Positions 34,859 through 47,658 of a stretch of DNA of 64,000 nt are shown here, piece by piece (position 1 is the stretch's first letter; the number at the start of each line of letters is the position of its first letter). The position numbers and the translations under genes were made by a program. Below the pieces are notes generated by a model, which was given only the letters and a program-made list of their open reading frames with translations, searched no databases and was not told the origin of the DNA. The stretch covers positions 63,945 to 127,944 of the forward strand of contig NW_004457442.1 of the NCBI RefSeq assembly GCF_000313135.1, in the 5' to 3' direction. The DNA comes from Acanthamoeba castellanii str. Neff. Its lineage: Eukaryota; Discosea; Longamoebia; Acanthamoebidae.

Positions 34859-35258
34859 CTTCTCGATCGATTCCTTGCTACGCGCTACGTCGGGCTGTCG
34901 CAGGCAGCGGGGAAGGCAGGCAACAAAGCGAAGCCGGCAAAGCACGGAGACCAACTCGCTCGCTCTTTCGCTTTTCCATTTCGTTTCAGAAACGCAACAC
35001 AAACGAAACGAAATCGTTTCGACAAGAGTTTCCTAAATCGTTTCGGAAACGAGCTGTGCTCTGTCGTTCACCGCACGACGGGCAGTGAACTGCCTCTTTC
35101 TTCTTGGTTTGGGTACTGTGCTACCCCCTGGAAGAGAACGGCCCACCAGCTTGAGCGTTGTTTTTGATTCTCGGTTCTTTCTTCCCCTTCCGCCCTGCGT
35201 GAGCAGAACAGCCAACCGCAAATCACAAGAAAGGCCTCGAAGGGGAGTTGAACAGACC
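34859..35258. promoter_or_regulatory. Bidirectional promoter region with GAAACG palindromes
   Basis: 400 bp between the start codons of the desaturase (minus) and the USP (plus). It holds two inverted repeats built on the same core: CGAAACGAAATCGTTTCG at 35004-35021, and TCGTTTCGGAAACGA at about 35038-35052. These could be operator-like sites for a dimeric factor. No TATA box is obvious. Confidence 0.5.
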
Positions 35259-38200
35259 ATGGACGACCTTCAGCTGGAGGCCTACACCAAGAAGTGCCAG
35301 GAGCACCTGGCTGGCCTCGAGAAGCAATTGGACCTCAAAGGTTTCTAACCCCCCCCCCCAACAGTGGAAGAGAAGGTGAAGGTTGCCAGCCAAACTGACA
35401 ACAAAGAATATAAGAATTATATCAGAATTAAAAAGTACCCCTTGAAAATAATACTTTTTAATACCAAAATATTATAAGAGTAACGTGATATGTTTTCCTT
35501 CTTGCCTGTGTGATGTCCTCCTCCAGAGGGACAAGAGCTGTGGGCTATTCTGGACGAGCTGGACCAGTACCTGGCGAAGGCCATCGCCCTGAAGACCAAG
35601 AAGCTCAAGCAGAACGGCGACTGGCCCGCGCCACTCAGCACACAGGCCGGTGCCGGCGATGACGCGGCCGCGGAGGAGAGCGGAAAAGAGAAGGAGGGAC
35701 AGGCCGCAGAGGGAGAGGAGAAGGAAGAGGCGCAGGAAAAGGAGGAGTGCGGCGACGACGACGAAGAGCAGGGCAAGAGCGACGAAGTCAAGGGAGAGGG
35801 TGATGGCGAAGGCCAAGAAGAGGAGGAAGATCCCGTCGTCAGGGACGAATGGCGGCTGCTCATTCGCTTGCTGCTCAAGAAGTTCATCCCCAAGGCCTGC
35901 AAGACGGTCCTGCGCAAGAGGTCTGCCGGCCTTCCCAATCCTGTGTGCCTTGTCTGGGCCAGTGACGAGTTGTGGTCTCACCACCACCCACCACCCACCA
36001 CCCACCACCCACCACCACGCGTATGGTTGCAGGTATACGATGCAGACGCGACAGCGCATCGGCCAGTTCCTCCAGAACGTGCTGCGCATAACCGCGCTGC
36101 ACATAATCACCGATACCAAGTTGGAGCTGGTGAAGAACCTGAGCTGGCTCTTCGACCCCGAGCTCGTCTTCTACCCCGTCTACCCGAGCTACAAGATGGG
36201 TCCCGCCGGCCAGATGATCGTACAATCGCCGACCACTCTCAACGCCTACCCTTGATTGCTCCTTTATTTATTTTTCTCTCCCGTGATTGGTTCAGACCTA
36301 TTCCGACGCGCATGCGGAACAGCCGGGAGACTACGCTACGGTACTCATCGCCCGAGCAGATCGCTCGCTAGGCTCAGTCACAGCCGCTCATCATCGGCTC
36401 TCTTTCTCTCTGTGTTGCACCTGCAGCGCGTGGGCAGGATCTCGGTGTTCATGGTGGACAACCTGAACGCGTTCGGCGTGGCGGGTGGCTTCGACTACAT
36501 CGCCGCGCGCCTGTCCATCCTCGACAGGCCGGCCGAGCTGGGCCACATCATCATGCTCCTCGAACCCCTCATCATGGTACGCACAACTCTCCACAGTTCT
36601 GCTCCGTATTCTAGCAGCAGCTGTCAGTTCGTCGTCTTTGACCATTTGGCTTTCTTCTCCCCGCGTACAGGTTCGCAAGAGCTTGAAGTGGCCGTTCGCG
36701 CGCGACTGGTGGAGCAAGATCCAGCCGTTTGTTTTTGCGCGGGTGATCGGCATGGACGAGAAGGAGTTCAGAGCCGTCACAAAGGAGGAGATCAGCCGCG
36801 TGGTGCTGATCGTCGAGAAGCTTGCCAAGCTGCTCATCGACCCGCTCAACAAGGTCGCCGGACGGTACGCGCCACTCACCGCCTTTCTCCCTCGACCACT
36901 ACACCTTCAGCGTATACCAATCTCTGTGGTGCGCGTCTATGTGACAGGGAGACCTACGCCGAACAGCTGGAGAAGTTCAAGCTGGCGCTGGCCCACAAGT
37001 GCCTGCATTCGTCCAACCTGGAGAAACGACTCTTCGGCATCAACACCGTGACGACGCTCATCAACGAGGCCCAGCGCAAGGACGAGAACAAGGCCAAGGC
37101 CGCGACCTACACGTACAAGTCGAGCTTTACCGGCGCCAGTGAAATTCTCTGCATTCTTTCCTGACCTGCAACTTTGCTGACCCGCTGACCCGCTGACCTT
37201 CTCCTGCACAGCTCGCACTACTACGGCCGGTCGATGCTCAAGTCCAAGTCCACCAAGTGGCTCACCACCGCCTATGTAGTGGGCTGGCTCGAGGAGAAGC
37301 AGGTCGTGGAGCTGCTCTTTGGCAAGGGCGTCCATTTCGAGCTGATCTCGCGAAGCAAGGACATCCTCCGCGTGCTGTCCGAGTTCCGAAGGTACTCCTC
37401 CGCCGCGGTTTCGTGTTGTAGTGGTGTAGCGCTCAGTGCTAGGCTAAGCCACTGCGTTTGGTCCCCCCTTGGCACCAGGTTCGGCGAAGAGCACATCAAT
37501 CTGATGTGGAGCGCTGCTGTGGGCAAGGGCAAGCAGGAACGGATCACGGACACCATCTACGACCTGTTCGACCACCTGACCAAGGACCTGGAGCCCGAGC
37601 TTGTGGCCTTCCTCGTGCAGAAGATCAGGGACACGCGGGTGTTCGATGTCAAGACGCTCAATCTCATGAAAACTCTGACGCTGCACCAGCTTCTCGAAGA
37701 CGAAGACGAGGTACCTCACCCACCAATCTCCCCCCGCCCCAGTGCCCCTGTTGGTGTTCGCCACTTCTCACATTCGCTCACGCGCACATGTTCGCGTCAT
37801 GCAGGAGCGCTGCATTGGCGGGCTGCAGCTCTATTGGGACATCATCCAGGATGACCACTTCATCTCACGCGAGATATCTGAGGAGGCGACCAACCACTTG
37901 AAGGTAGGCCCTACCCTTCTCATTGACCCATAAGTTAATAAGAACTCACCACTTCTTCAATTCGAATTCACACAGGAAATCGTGGTGCGCAATCGCTGTG
38001 AAAAGTATCGCAAGAACTTCACGGCGATGTGTACAAAGAACATTCAGCAGAGTTCTTCGGTTCCTCAGTCGCTCAAGCTGCTCCTCGAGATTTTCGGTGT
38101 GTTGTGCCCGGTCCCCCACATCAGACACAATCAGACACGGTTACTAATCATTGATGCCGCCACCACAGACACCTTCCCGGCGTCGGGCGTGGATGAGGAC

Positions 38201-41200
38201 CGCGGCTCCCTCATCGAGGGGCTCCAGCAGGACTTTAACATCATCGACCTGTTCTTCACCGATCTCGTGACCTACAAGCAGAAGGCCCTGGAAAAGATAG
38301 AGAAGAACCGGAAGGAGAGCACGTTGCGGGACAACCAGGCGCCCAGTTCTCCCTCCTTGAGGTGCGCCTCCATGCCGCAGTGCTTGTCGACATCGGTTGG
38401 GTCTGTGCGGGACTGACTTACTTTTTTATTTTTATTCCAGGCCTGAGGCCAAGGAGGAATTGGACCTGGGCAAGCAGACCCTGGTCGGCGTGGAGCCGCA
38501 CACCAAGCAGATCAAGACGCGCCTCAAGTTCCTGTACTACATTCTCAAGCACTCCACGCTGACCCTGCCGCTGGACCACCTGAACACGCTTTGGGACTGC
38601 GTCATCGGCAACAGTCTCACTCCCAAGGAGAAGGACCTCGGTACGCGCCCTGCCGCCATGAAACGCACGCGCGCACGCACGCATAGCGCTCACTTCCCCT
38701 CGCACAGGGTTGAACTGGCTGATCAAGGCCTGCGGGAGTCGCTCTGTCTTTGACCAATCCGTGATGGAGGAGGCGACCAAGCTGATATTCGAGAGCAAGC
38801 TGTGCACCGCCCTCGACCACGCGTCGCTCAGTCTCGCCGGCCTCACCTGCTTCATGGAGTACTTCCGGTTCGTCTCTCCGCTCCCTTTCCCTCTAATGAG
38901 TCATGCTTTTTTTCTGATGGTCTCCATATGTCGCGTCTGCTGCCAGTTACCATAATTGCGCCCAGGGGAAATTGCACAAGATCATTCCGAGTTGGCCACG
39001 AGGCCAGAGCCCCACCTACATCGTGCGCAACGTTGATCTGATCGGACTGAAGGTACACACCCACTCCTGCACCGCCCACCAGCTTTGCTTGGCACTTGGA
39101 TTTAACCCACGCCTGTCCGATCTGCTTCTTTTTATCAAGGCCCTCTGGGCGCTGGTACTGCGCGTTGCCGACGAGGAGGTGGCTGTCGACGCAATCGCCG
39201 AGTTGAACGCCCTATACGACAGGGAGAAGGTACTTGGCGCCTTGGCCGTTGCTCGTTGGACGTCGCAAGAGACCGGATCTCTAACGTTTGCGTGGGGGCT
39301 GCGACGACAGTTGTCGCCCGAGCTCCAGCGCCGTATCGGGGCCATCCGCGATGACTACATATCCACGATCATGAGCCATCTCGAAACGGCCAACGCGGCC
39401 CAGAACGAGGCCAGCAACAACACAGCCGTCGTCAGGCGCTGCCTCACCCTCCTCACGGTTCGCCCTCCTCTCCCGCCCATTGCGCTACCGGTCCGGTTCG
39501 CTGAGTGGCCGCACCCATGTGCATACGCAGACGTTCTTGGAGGAGCTGGATCTGCAGCAGGCCGGCGAGGCCCTGGCCGAACCGGAGGACGAGCTGATCA
39601 CGCTGTACTTCTACGCCGCGCGGGGCCAAAACCGCTTCCTGCTGGAGGTGTCCGACGCGATCAGCCTGCGAGCGCTGAAGCGTCAGGCCGCCAAGGAGAT
39701 CAACAGGTGCGTGCGCACACATGCCCTTTATATTCTCATTGTCGTTATCGTAATCATTATTATTTTCTTTTTTTCCTGACTACTCGTCGTCTGTACACAG
39801 GTCCGTCAATCGGATTGTGTTCCAGCTGAGTGTGTATTCTTCTCGCGATGAAGACGCCGCTGTCGACGACAGCCTCTCGCTGCGTGAACTGGGTCTCACC
39901 GACAACCACACCATCTACTACGACCTGGTATGTAACACACACTGTCGCACTTCACTCTCTTTGGATTCCCCAATTCACGCTCTTCTTTGTTCGTTGCAGG
40001 TCAACGACAATATCGAGGACGATGACGACGACGACACGGACGAGGAGGAGGCGGTGACAACCGAGGCTGTGGAGGAGGTTCCTGCGGTCAAGGCCGTAGT
40101 ACACCCGCCCAGCTTTGTCCTCACCAACAACCAGGCCTACTTCAAGCTCCTCTTCGGCCTGCTTGCTCTGGACGAGCAGGTCGCCCAGATGGTGCGGCTC
40201 AGCCTCCCTTCATGACCGCTTGCGAGGGCTAACTACAAACGCGCGCTGTTCCGTTCCGCAGGCGTGGGATCTGCTGGCGAAGCTGCCGACCAACGCGGCC
40301 ATGGAGGCGAGCATCGCCTCGTTCCACACCGCCGCACAGGCGCCCGAGTGGTCGGAGCTGATCGATCCCACTTCGGCCTTTTCCCTGCTCTACGCGCTGC
40401 GCATCGTCAAGGCTGCCCTCCAGCGCGACCGAGTGACCGTACGCACCAACGTTGCACACTTTTTTCACGCCGCACTGCGCTAACATGGTCGACCTCGTGT
40501 GTGGTGGCGGCGGCATGCAGGGCGATGCCGAGTGGTCGCTGCAGCTGGTCGCGCAGGGCGGGCTGCAGCACCTGGCCGACGTGCTGTACCGGCAGGACCA
40601 GCTGCTCCGGGGCAACCTGTCCAAGCACTGCCTGCTGGCTCTCCTCGAAATCATCGAGAGCACCATCGCGCGTACGACTTGACCCAACCATTGATGGCTG
40701 GGGCTCCAGGGCACTAACCCAACCCGCTGAGGTCTCTGCAGTGCCGGGGGTGCCGGCTGCGCAGATCGATGCGGCCATCGATTCCGAGCGGCTGGTGGAG
40801 GGCCTGCAGTCGGTCATCCGTCGCTCGGCGGTCGACACGCACGCGCAGCCTAGCGAGGTGGACGGCCAGGTGGTCAAGAGCGCCTGCGCGCTGCTGGTCA
40901 CCTTCATCCGCCCCTCCACGCTCTACAAGGGTCGCGGCCGCCACCTCCTGGACAAGCTCACGTCTGCCGCCGAGTTCACCGACCTCCTCCGCGTTTCGCT
41001 GCTGGACTCGGCCGACACCGTCATCCGGGTCGAGGTCGCCGATCTGATCCTCACGCTGTACGTAGCGTGCCTCACGCTCTGACATGCGTGCGCGGGACTC
41101 ACGCAAGACTTCAACACACACAACACACACACACACCACCATGCAGTGCGGGCGGCGAGGAGAACAGGAAGTACTTCCTGGTCACCCTGTTCGACTTCCT

Positions 41201-44200
41201 GCCCAACATCGCCCCCGACTCCCAGCGATGTTCCGAGTTCTTCATCGTGCTCTCCGAGCTTACCAAGCAGTACCGCTCCACGTACGCAGCCCTCCCCTTG
41301 GCAGATCTGGGGGCCGGGCCTGTTCAACTCTAATCTAATTTCTTTTTTCGCTGGTGCCAGCAGTGAAGGCGAGGCGGATCAGTCGTCCCTGGTAGAGCCC
41401 CTCGTCCGAACGCTCACCTCGCTCATCAAGACGCACCCGATCGTTGAGAAGGCCGAGAACTCCCAGCCCGACCAAGTCCTGATCGGTAGGCCTTCACTAT
41501 TTTCATTTTCTCTTCATCTTCGTAATGATTGCTAACTGTTGGGCTGGGTCACGTGTAGGCCTTTTGCATATCTTCAAGGAACTGGCCGAGGTGCTGCCGC
41601 AGGGCATTAAGCAGAGGACGGAGGACGGCGGCAGTCTCATCGAGGAGCTGTTCCACAGGTGCCTGTTCGAGGTGCCCTCGGCGGCCTTCCACGGGTCCCT
41701 CGCGCCGCCCAAGTGCAAGACCAAGGCCAGCCGAACCGCCGCCTTCGCCCTGCTCGTCGAGCTGCTCAAAGGTATGTACCAGCCCTCAACTATTTGCGCT
41801 TCGTGTCAGCAGATGGTGGAGAACCACCACCGCCGCCGCCACCACCAGCTCGACTCAACCACATCGTGCGTGTATGTGTGTCCTGTGTGTCACTGATGAC
41901 GATGCAGGGTCGCCCGAGAACCACATGCTCGTACTGGGCCTGGTCCGCAAGTTTCACCTCAACGAGGCCAAGGAGGGCGAGATCGTGCCGCTCGGCCTCG
42001 AGTGGAACCACTCGCCCGCGGCCGGCGAGCGATCGCCCACCGGCTACGTGGGCCTCAAGAACCTGGGCTGCACCTGCTACATGAACTCCCTGCTCCAGCA
42101 GTTCTTCATGATGCCCGACTTCCGCGAGGGCATCCTCAGCATCGATTTCCCGACCGGTACGCCTCCGCACTCCTATGCGTGCGTGTGCCATGTCGTGTGC
42201 GGTGTGCGTGTTCCGTCGCTAAAGATGAACTTGCGCCAGATTACGATTTGGACAAGGCTCTCTACGCCAAGAAGAAGACTGAGGAGGAAGAAGAGGAGGA
42301 GGACGATGATGGTGATGACGCCGACGGAGCCTATGAGAGTGACGTGGTGGAGGATTCCTACGACGACGAGATGGTCATCAAGAACCTCTTCCCCAAGAAG
42401 AGGGCGAACAAGAAGAAGGGACCCGTCGTCATTGGCTCCGATGACCTCCTGGTCGAGATGCAGGTCATGTTCGGGTGCCTTCAGGAGAGTCTGCGACAGT
42501 ACTACAACCCCAAGGGCTTCTGTTTCGCCAACAAGGTGCAGCGTTAGCACCTCGCGCACGCGTGTTGTGTGTGTGTGTGTGCGTGCGTGCGTGCGTGTGT
42601 TAAGACGCCCCTCAGGGCTAGGCTCGATCACTGCTGCACATCGTTTTGCTCACGGTTGTTGATCATCAACCAGGACTACGACGGGCAGCCGGTCGACACA
42701 AGCGTACAAATGGACGTCGACGAATTCTTTAACATGCTGTGCGACAAGCTGGAGACCAAGCTCAAGGGCACTCCCCAGGTACCACCACACGTCGTGTGAG
42801 TAGACGCTTGCGCGGGGATCATCGTTGGCTGATCATTCGCGCCTGATTGCTTTCGGGTCTGCAGGAAAAGCTGCTGAAGGACATCTGGTGCGGCAAGATG
42901 AGCACGCAGCTGATCTGTAAGGGCTGCCCGCACAGGTCCGAAAGGGACGAGCAGTTCTACACCATGAGCCTCGACATCCAGAACAAGAAGGACATCCTCG
43001 AGGTGCGCCTCCATCTATTATTCTTTTATTCTATCCTATTATCATTTAATTACAATTTACAATTTATTGTTTGCGTCTCTGTGTGGTTCAGGCGCTGCAA
43101 TTGTATGTGCGAGGTGATATGCTGGAGGGCGACAACGCGTATTTCTGCGAGACGTGCAAGAAGCACGTCGACACCCTGAAGCGGTCCTGCATCAAGGAGC
43201 TCCCCAACACGATGATCCTGCATCTCAAGCGCTTCGAGTTCAACCTGGACACCATGCGGAAGGTCAAGCTCAACGACTACTGCGAGTTCCCGGACGTGCT
43301 CGACATGCTCCCCTACACGCGCGAGGGTCTGGCCCTGCAGGAGAGCCAGGAGGAGAAGGAGGAGGGCGCCAAGGCCCAAGAGTACTACTTCCTCCTCTAG
43401 ATGACGCGCACGCACACGCACACGCACACGCTCACGCACACACCACCGCGCACACTGATTGGGTTCACAGGAGCAGCCCACGTGAGTCGGTGGAGGAGAC
43501 GGACGAGGCAGCGCCGGGGCAGGAAGAAGAGGGTAGCAAGACGCCGGCACCGGCTGAAGAAGCGGAACAAGCCCAGGAGCCGCTGCCGGAGATCAGGCCG
43601 CGCGAGTACTACGAGTACGAACTCGTGGGCATCCTCGTGCACAGGGGCGTCGCCGACAGCGGCCACTACTACTCGTTCATCAAGGACCGATCGGCCAGCG
43701 GAGCAGCCGGCGAGAGCAGCTGGATCGAGTTCAACGACAAGACCGTTACCGAGTTCGCAGCCAAGGTACGGACGAACCAATTCTCCCCCTCATTACAATT
43801 AATTTATATTTATACCAAACTGATCATTATTCTTTGCATTCCTCCAAATAAATGCAGGACATACCGGCGGAGTGCTACGGCGGGGAGGAGACGCTGCTGT
43901 CCTACGACACCTTCACCCGGACCCGGCTCCCGCGCAACTTCGAGAAGACCCGGAACGCCTACATGCTCATCTACCAGCGCAAGGTGCCGCAGCCGGTCGG
44001 GTCGAGCCCGAAGGACGTCGACGCCAATGCCGGCGCCACAGCTGTGGCCGTGTCGGCCCAGGCCGAGCCGGCGCAACAGGAGCCCAAGGACCGGGGCTGC
44101 AGCAAGCTGCTGGAGCACGTGTGGAAGGACAACGTGCGGTTCCTCCACGAGAAGAAGCTGTTCGACCCGGCCTACTTCAGCTTCCTGTGGCACCTCATCG

Positions 44201-46719
44201 ATCTCAACTCAGATTCGTCTCTGCCCGGTACACCCACCACTCCGTCATGTCGTGTTTCTGTCGTGTGCCGCGTGCCATGCATCACGCGTGTGCGCGTGTC
44301 GTGTGTGTGCCGTGCGTCGCGCGTGTGCGTGTGCGTATTGTTGCTAATTAAGGGATACTTTTTTGTGGGTCGCTCGCAAAGGCTTATCGCTGCGGACCCT
44401 CCAAGTGGCGACCTTCTTCTTCCTGGAGGTGATCTCGCACGCCAAGGACCGGGAAATCCTCCCCAGATTTGGCGATCGACTGCGCCAACGGTACCTACTC
44501 CCTCGCCCTCCTGCAGTGCAACTGGTGGCGTGGGCCACAAGTCGGGCATCTGACGTGGGGGGAACTAAACACATTATTATGAATCACAGATACAAGGAGA
44601 GCGACGAGGCCAGCCGCTGGCTCGTTGCGCTGCTGATCGACGACAAGCGGATGCTCAGCCAACTGCTCTTCGAGTGCCCCGTCGAGGAGGTGCGTGCGTT
44701 GTTCATTTTTATTTTGTTATCTATTTTATTTTATTATTCTTATTATTATTATGTCTGCGCAGATCCGGTCTTCCTTTGCCGAGCTGCTTGCGTCGGTGGT
44801 GCAGACGCTGCTCAAGGACCCTCTCGAGCAGCGAGCGCTCCTTCAATCGGTGCGCTGTCTTTATATCTATCAATCGTGTTCCGTCATACCGCACACACCG
44901 CGTGTGGGCCGTGTGTGGACCAGCGGTGTGGTGTGCCATGGCTTACCTGTTCGGTTTGGGGGTGCAGGAATACGAGATGGGCGACGTGAAGGAGGCTGGT
45001 TCTCCTCTTGTCCGGCCGTTGGTCGACCGAGTCTTTGCTCTGGTACGGAGCCTAAACACGCACGCACTCGCACACGCACACGCGATTGAGAGAGGCAATG
45101 TATTGACTTTCTCGCCACAGCTTCCGGATGCCACCCGCTATTGGAGGCAGTTCAAGGAGTACTTCGGCTTCTTCCTCGAGTTCGCCAGCATTGGGCCTGT
45201 GCCGGTATGTACCATACCATGGCTTCCTGAACTGCCTCGACCCCTACTCTTTGCACCATCTGATCTTTTATTTCTCTTTCTCTTTATTTTAGAAACGCTA
45301 TTTGCTGGCCATGAACGCCATCGGTCAGTTCCTGCATGCCTACCTCGGCCCGAACTCGCCTTACATCAAAGTGCGCTACACGGCACTTACGCACACGGCA
45401 CACGGCACACGCACATGCACACGCACACACGGGACGACACTAATGCATTGCTGGTATTTCACAGGAGCGGCCCAAGTTCAAGCTGGGCAATCGCTGGGAG
45501 GATCCGGACTACTCGACCCTCATCTCGTGCGTCTCGCTGTTGGCCCGAAGCTGCGACCTGCCGCGCGACCAGGTCGTCACCAGCCACCAAGCCGCCGCAG
45601 GCGACGACGGCGACGACGGTGCGGCGCCGCAGGATGTGCTCACCGCCACCCGCTACCCTCCCACCCAGGAAGAGGGTGCGGCTTCCCCCCCCATTGCGTG
45701 TGGTGCGTGCAGCGCACGTCAGTTGTGTCTCATATGTGGGTGGCGGCGGTCGATTGATTGCCAACGTTGGCGAACAGGCGAACCGTTGATGCTGGCCGGC
45801 TGGGACTACACGTTCCTCGCCAACGAGTCCTTTGTCAAGCAGCTCGTCAAGGACGACAACAAGTATGTCGTCGCCGAGTCCGGCATCCTGCTCAGGCACC
45901 TCATCTGGGAGAACTGCAGTACGGTCCCCGCCTCGAGTCGAGTCAAATCGACTTGGCTTGGACTCACCATGCATCTCGCCGTGCGTGCTATGCGTGTGTC
46001 GTGTCGTGTGTCGTGTCGTGCTTGCAGCCAACACGGACGTGGTGATGCAAGTGATGCGAAACGCGATCGCGCGCGCGTCGTATGACATGCTCAAGCCGCT
46101 GCTGGCGGTGATGGAGCAGCTGCTGGCGCTGGAGGACTCCTACACGGCCACGCGAGTCGAGAACAACATCAAGGACCTCCTCGAAATCTTCGAGGACAAG
46201 AAGAAGCTGCCCAAGACCACCGAAATCAACATCAAATTCCTCGTACGTGTTGAGTGTCGTGTCGGTGTCGTTTGGTCGTGAATGCGGCTTCGGGCTACTT
46301 ACACTTAGTTGGATTCGCAGATCCACAAGCTGTATGAGAAGAACGCGGTGGCGCGCCATGCGCTCAACAAGCTCTACCTGAACACGTTGGAGGCCAACTA
46401 CCAGCCGCTCGCCTGGGTCGAGAGCTGGCTCAACACCCACCACCACGACATCAACGGTACACGATTCATGAAGCCGCCAGTGCGACAGCGGAAATGATGA
46501 GAAAAACTCACAGTCAGCGGGGCGTGTGATCGTCCTGCAGATCCGGGCTGGTTGCTGATCCCTGTGTCGTACGAGGACGAGAACACGGTGGAGGACTTTG
46601 ACGCGACTGCGATCGACGCCGATGCCGAGGCCGATGCCGATACTGACCCCGCTGCCGACGACCCGCCCTACCCACCTGGCAGCACCGAATTCATTCACGA
46701 CTCGATCGACCAGCTCTGA
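35259..46719 (+). CDS. USP9X/FAF-type ubiquitin-specific protease
   Basis: About 44 small exons, first at 35259-35340 (ATG), second from 35527, last ending at the TGA 46717-46719; roughly 2,500-2,600 aa. Long helical-repeat parts (for example FGEEHINLMWSAAVGKGKQE, GLNWLIKACGSRSVFDQSV) surround a ubiquitin-like domain at about 39590-39990 and the catalytic domain at about 42030-43980. The Cys box is GLKNLGCTCYMNSLLQQFF (catalytic Cys codon 42075-42077). The zinc-ribbon-like pairs are CKGC and CETC. The His box is DSGHYYSF (His codon 43664-43666). An acidic insert (EEEEEEEDDDGDD, 42276-42340) interrupts the core. By family, it removes ubiquitin from many substrates in endocytosis and signalling. 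Several of the first exons and the catalytic exons were phase-checked; I did not check all 43 junctions. Confidence 0.9.
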
Positions 46720-46978
46720 GACCACGACGTGCTTGACCTGGTAAGGATTAAAGGGTTTACATTCTTTCCTTCGCACAGCCCATCATCTGTGAGAGTATGA
46801 GTGGTCTTGAGCCGTTGAAGCTGTGCAGCGGAAGGAAATTTTCAGATTGCAATCGGTACCCAGGGGCGACTTGGTTGCGGTGGACCGAAAGGTCGCACAA
46901 CACAACTTCAACTCGAGCATTCAGACACCACACAACACCGCCAGACACTTCCCACCACCCACATCTAGAGCAACAACC

Positions 46979-47479
46979 ATGTCGTCCGCCCTGCGTCGTA
47001 GCTACAACGAAAACGTACGCAGTCACTTGGGGGCCTGGGTGAAGCTTGACTTGTGCTCTGACCAATCGTTTGTTACCACTCAGACCAAGGCCGTTTGGCT
47101 CACCCTGTTCCCTCTCATCGGTACGTAGCGTGCTGTCTTGATCAATCCCTTCGATCTTCTTCGCCCCATGGACGAAACATCACAATTGGGCTTGTGTGCC
47201 ATAGCGGGTGGCTGTGTCTGGGCGGGCTACATTGGTTTTCGCAACCTCGGCTCACACAACGACGTAACGTACGTACCTCTTTCGTTCGCCAGCTCGTTCC
47301 TCCAGAGGAATGAAGATGTGCTCACCCCCTTTTCCCTGGCCCTCACCTGCAGCATCAAGGCGAAAGGGGCCGAGCCGTATCTGGCCAGCGAGAGCCCCAA
47401 GCTCATCTCGCGCAAGTCGGCCATCAGCACAACCACCAAGTGGGTCAATGAAATGGGCGGCGAGCCCGCCCGCAAGTGA
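46979..47479 (+). CDS. Small B12D/NDUFA4-like mitochondrial membrane protein
   Basis: Four tiny exons (46979-47014, 47084-47120, 47205-47268, 47353-47479) join in phase into 87 aa. After a short N-terminus there is one membrane helix (AVWLTLFPLIAGGCVWAGYI), then GFRNLGSHNDVT, close to the GFR..NPDV signature of the B12D/MLRQ family. A polar C-terminus ends in GGEPARK. The length (about 85 aa) and layout fit the family, whose members sit in the inner mitochondrial membrane with respiratory complexes. Identity as a complex I or IV subunit is inference. Confidence 0.72.
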
Positions 47480-47658
47480 GAGCCACACCACCACACTTAT
47501 GTAGAAAAGAAATACGGAAAATGCACCCCTCTCTTTCACAGAATACCGTGTTTCCTTATTTAGGAGGTTTACCCTTTTATGTACCTTACCAAAAAACGAC
47601 TGTGTTGTTCTCTTTCACCAAACAACAACCACACCGCAGTCCAACCTTCTTGGCAGCG

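Noticed and set aside
42538..42604. CRISPR-like or tandem regulatory array
   Set aside because: It is a GTGTGCG intronic microsatellite. No repeat-spacer structure occurs anywhere in the window.
47270..47352. Coding exon between the third and fourth exons of the small mitochondrial protein
   Set aside because: The phase across GTACGT (47269) and the acceptor at 47351-47352 joins NDVT to IKAKG directly. Read-through would add an unrelated peptide.
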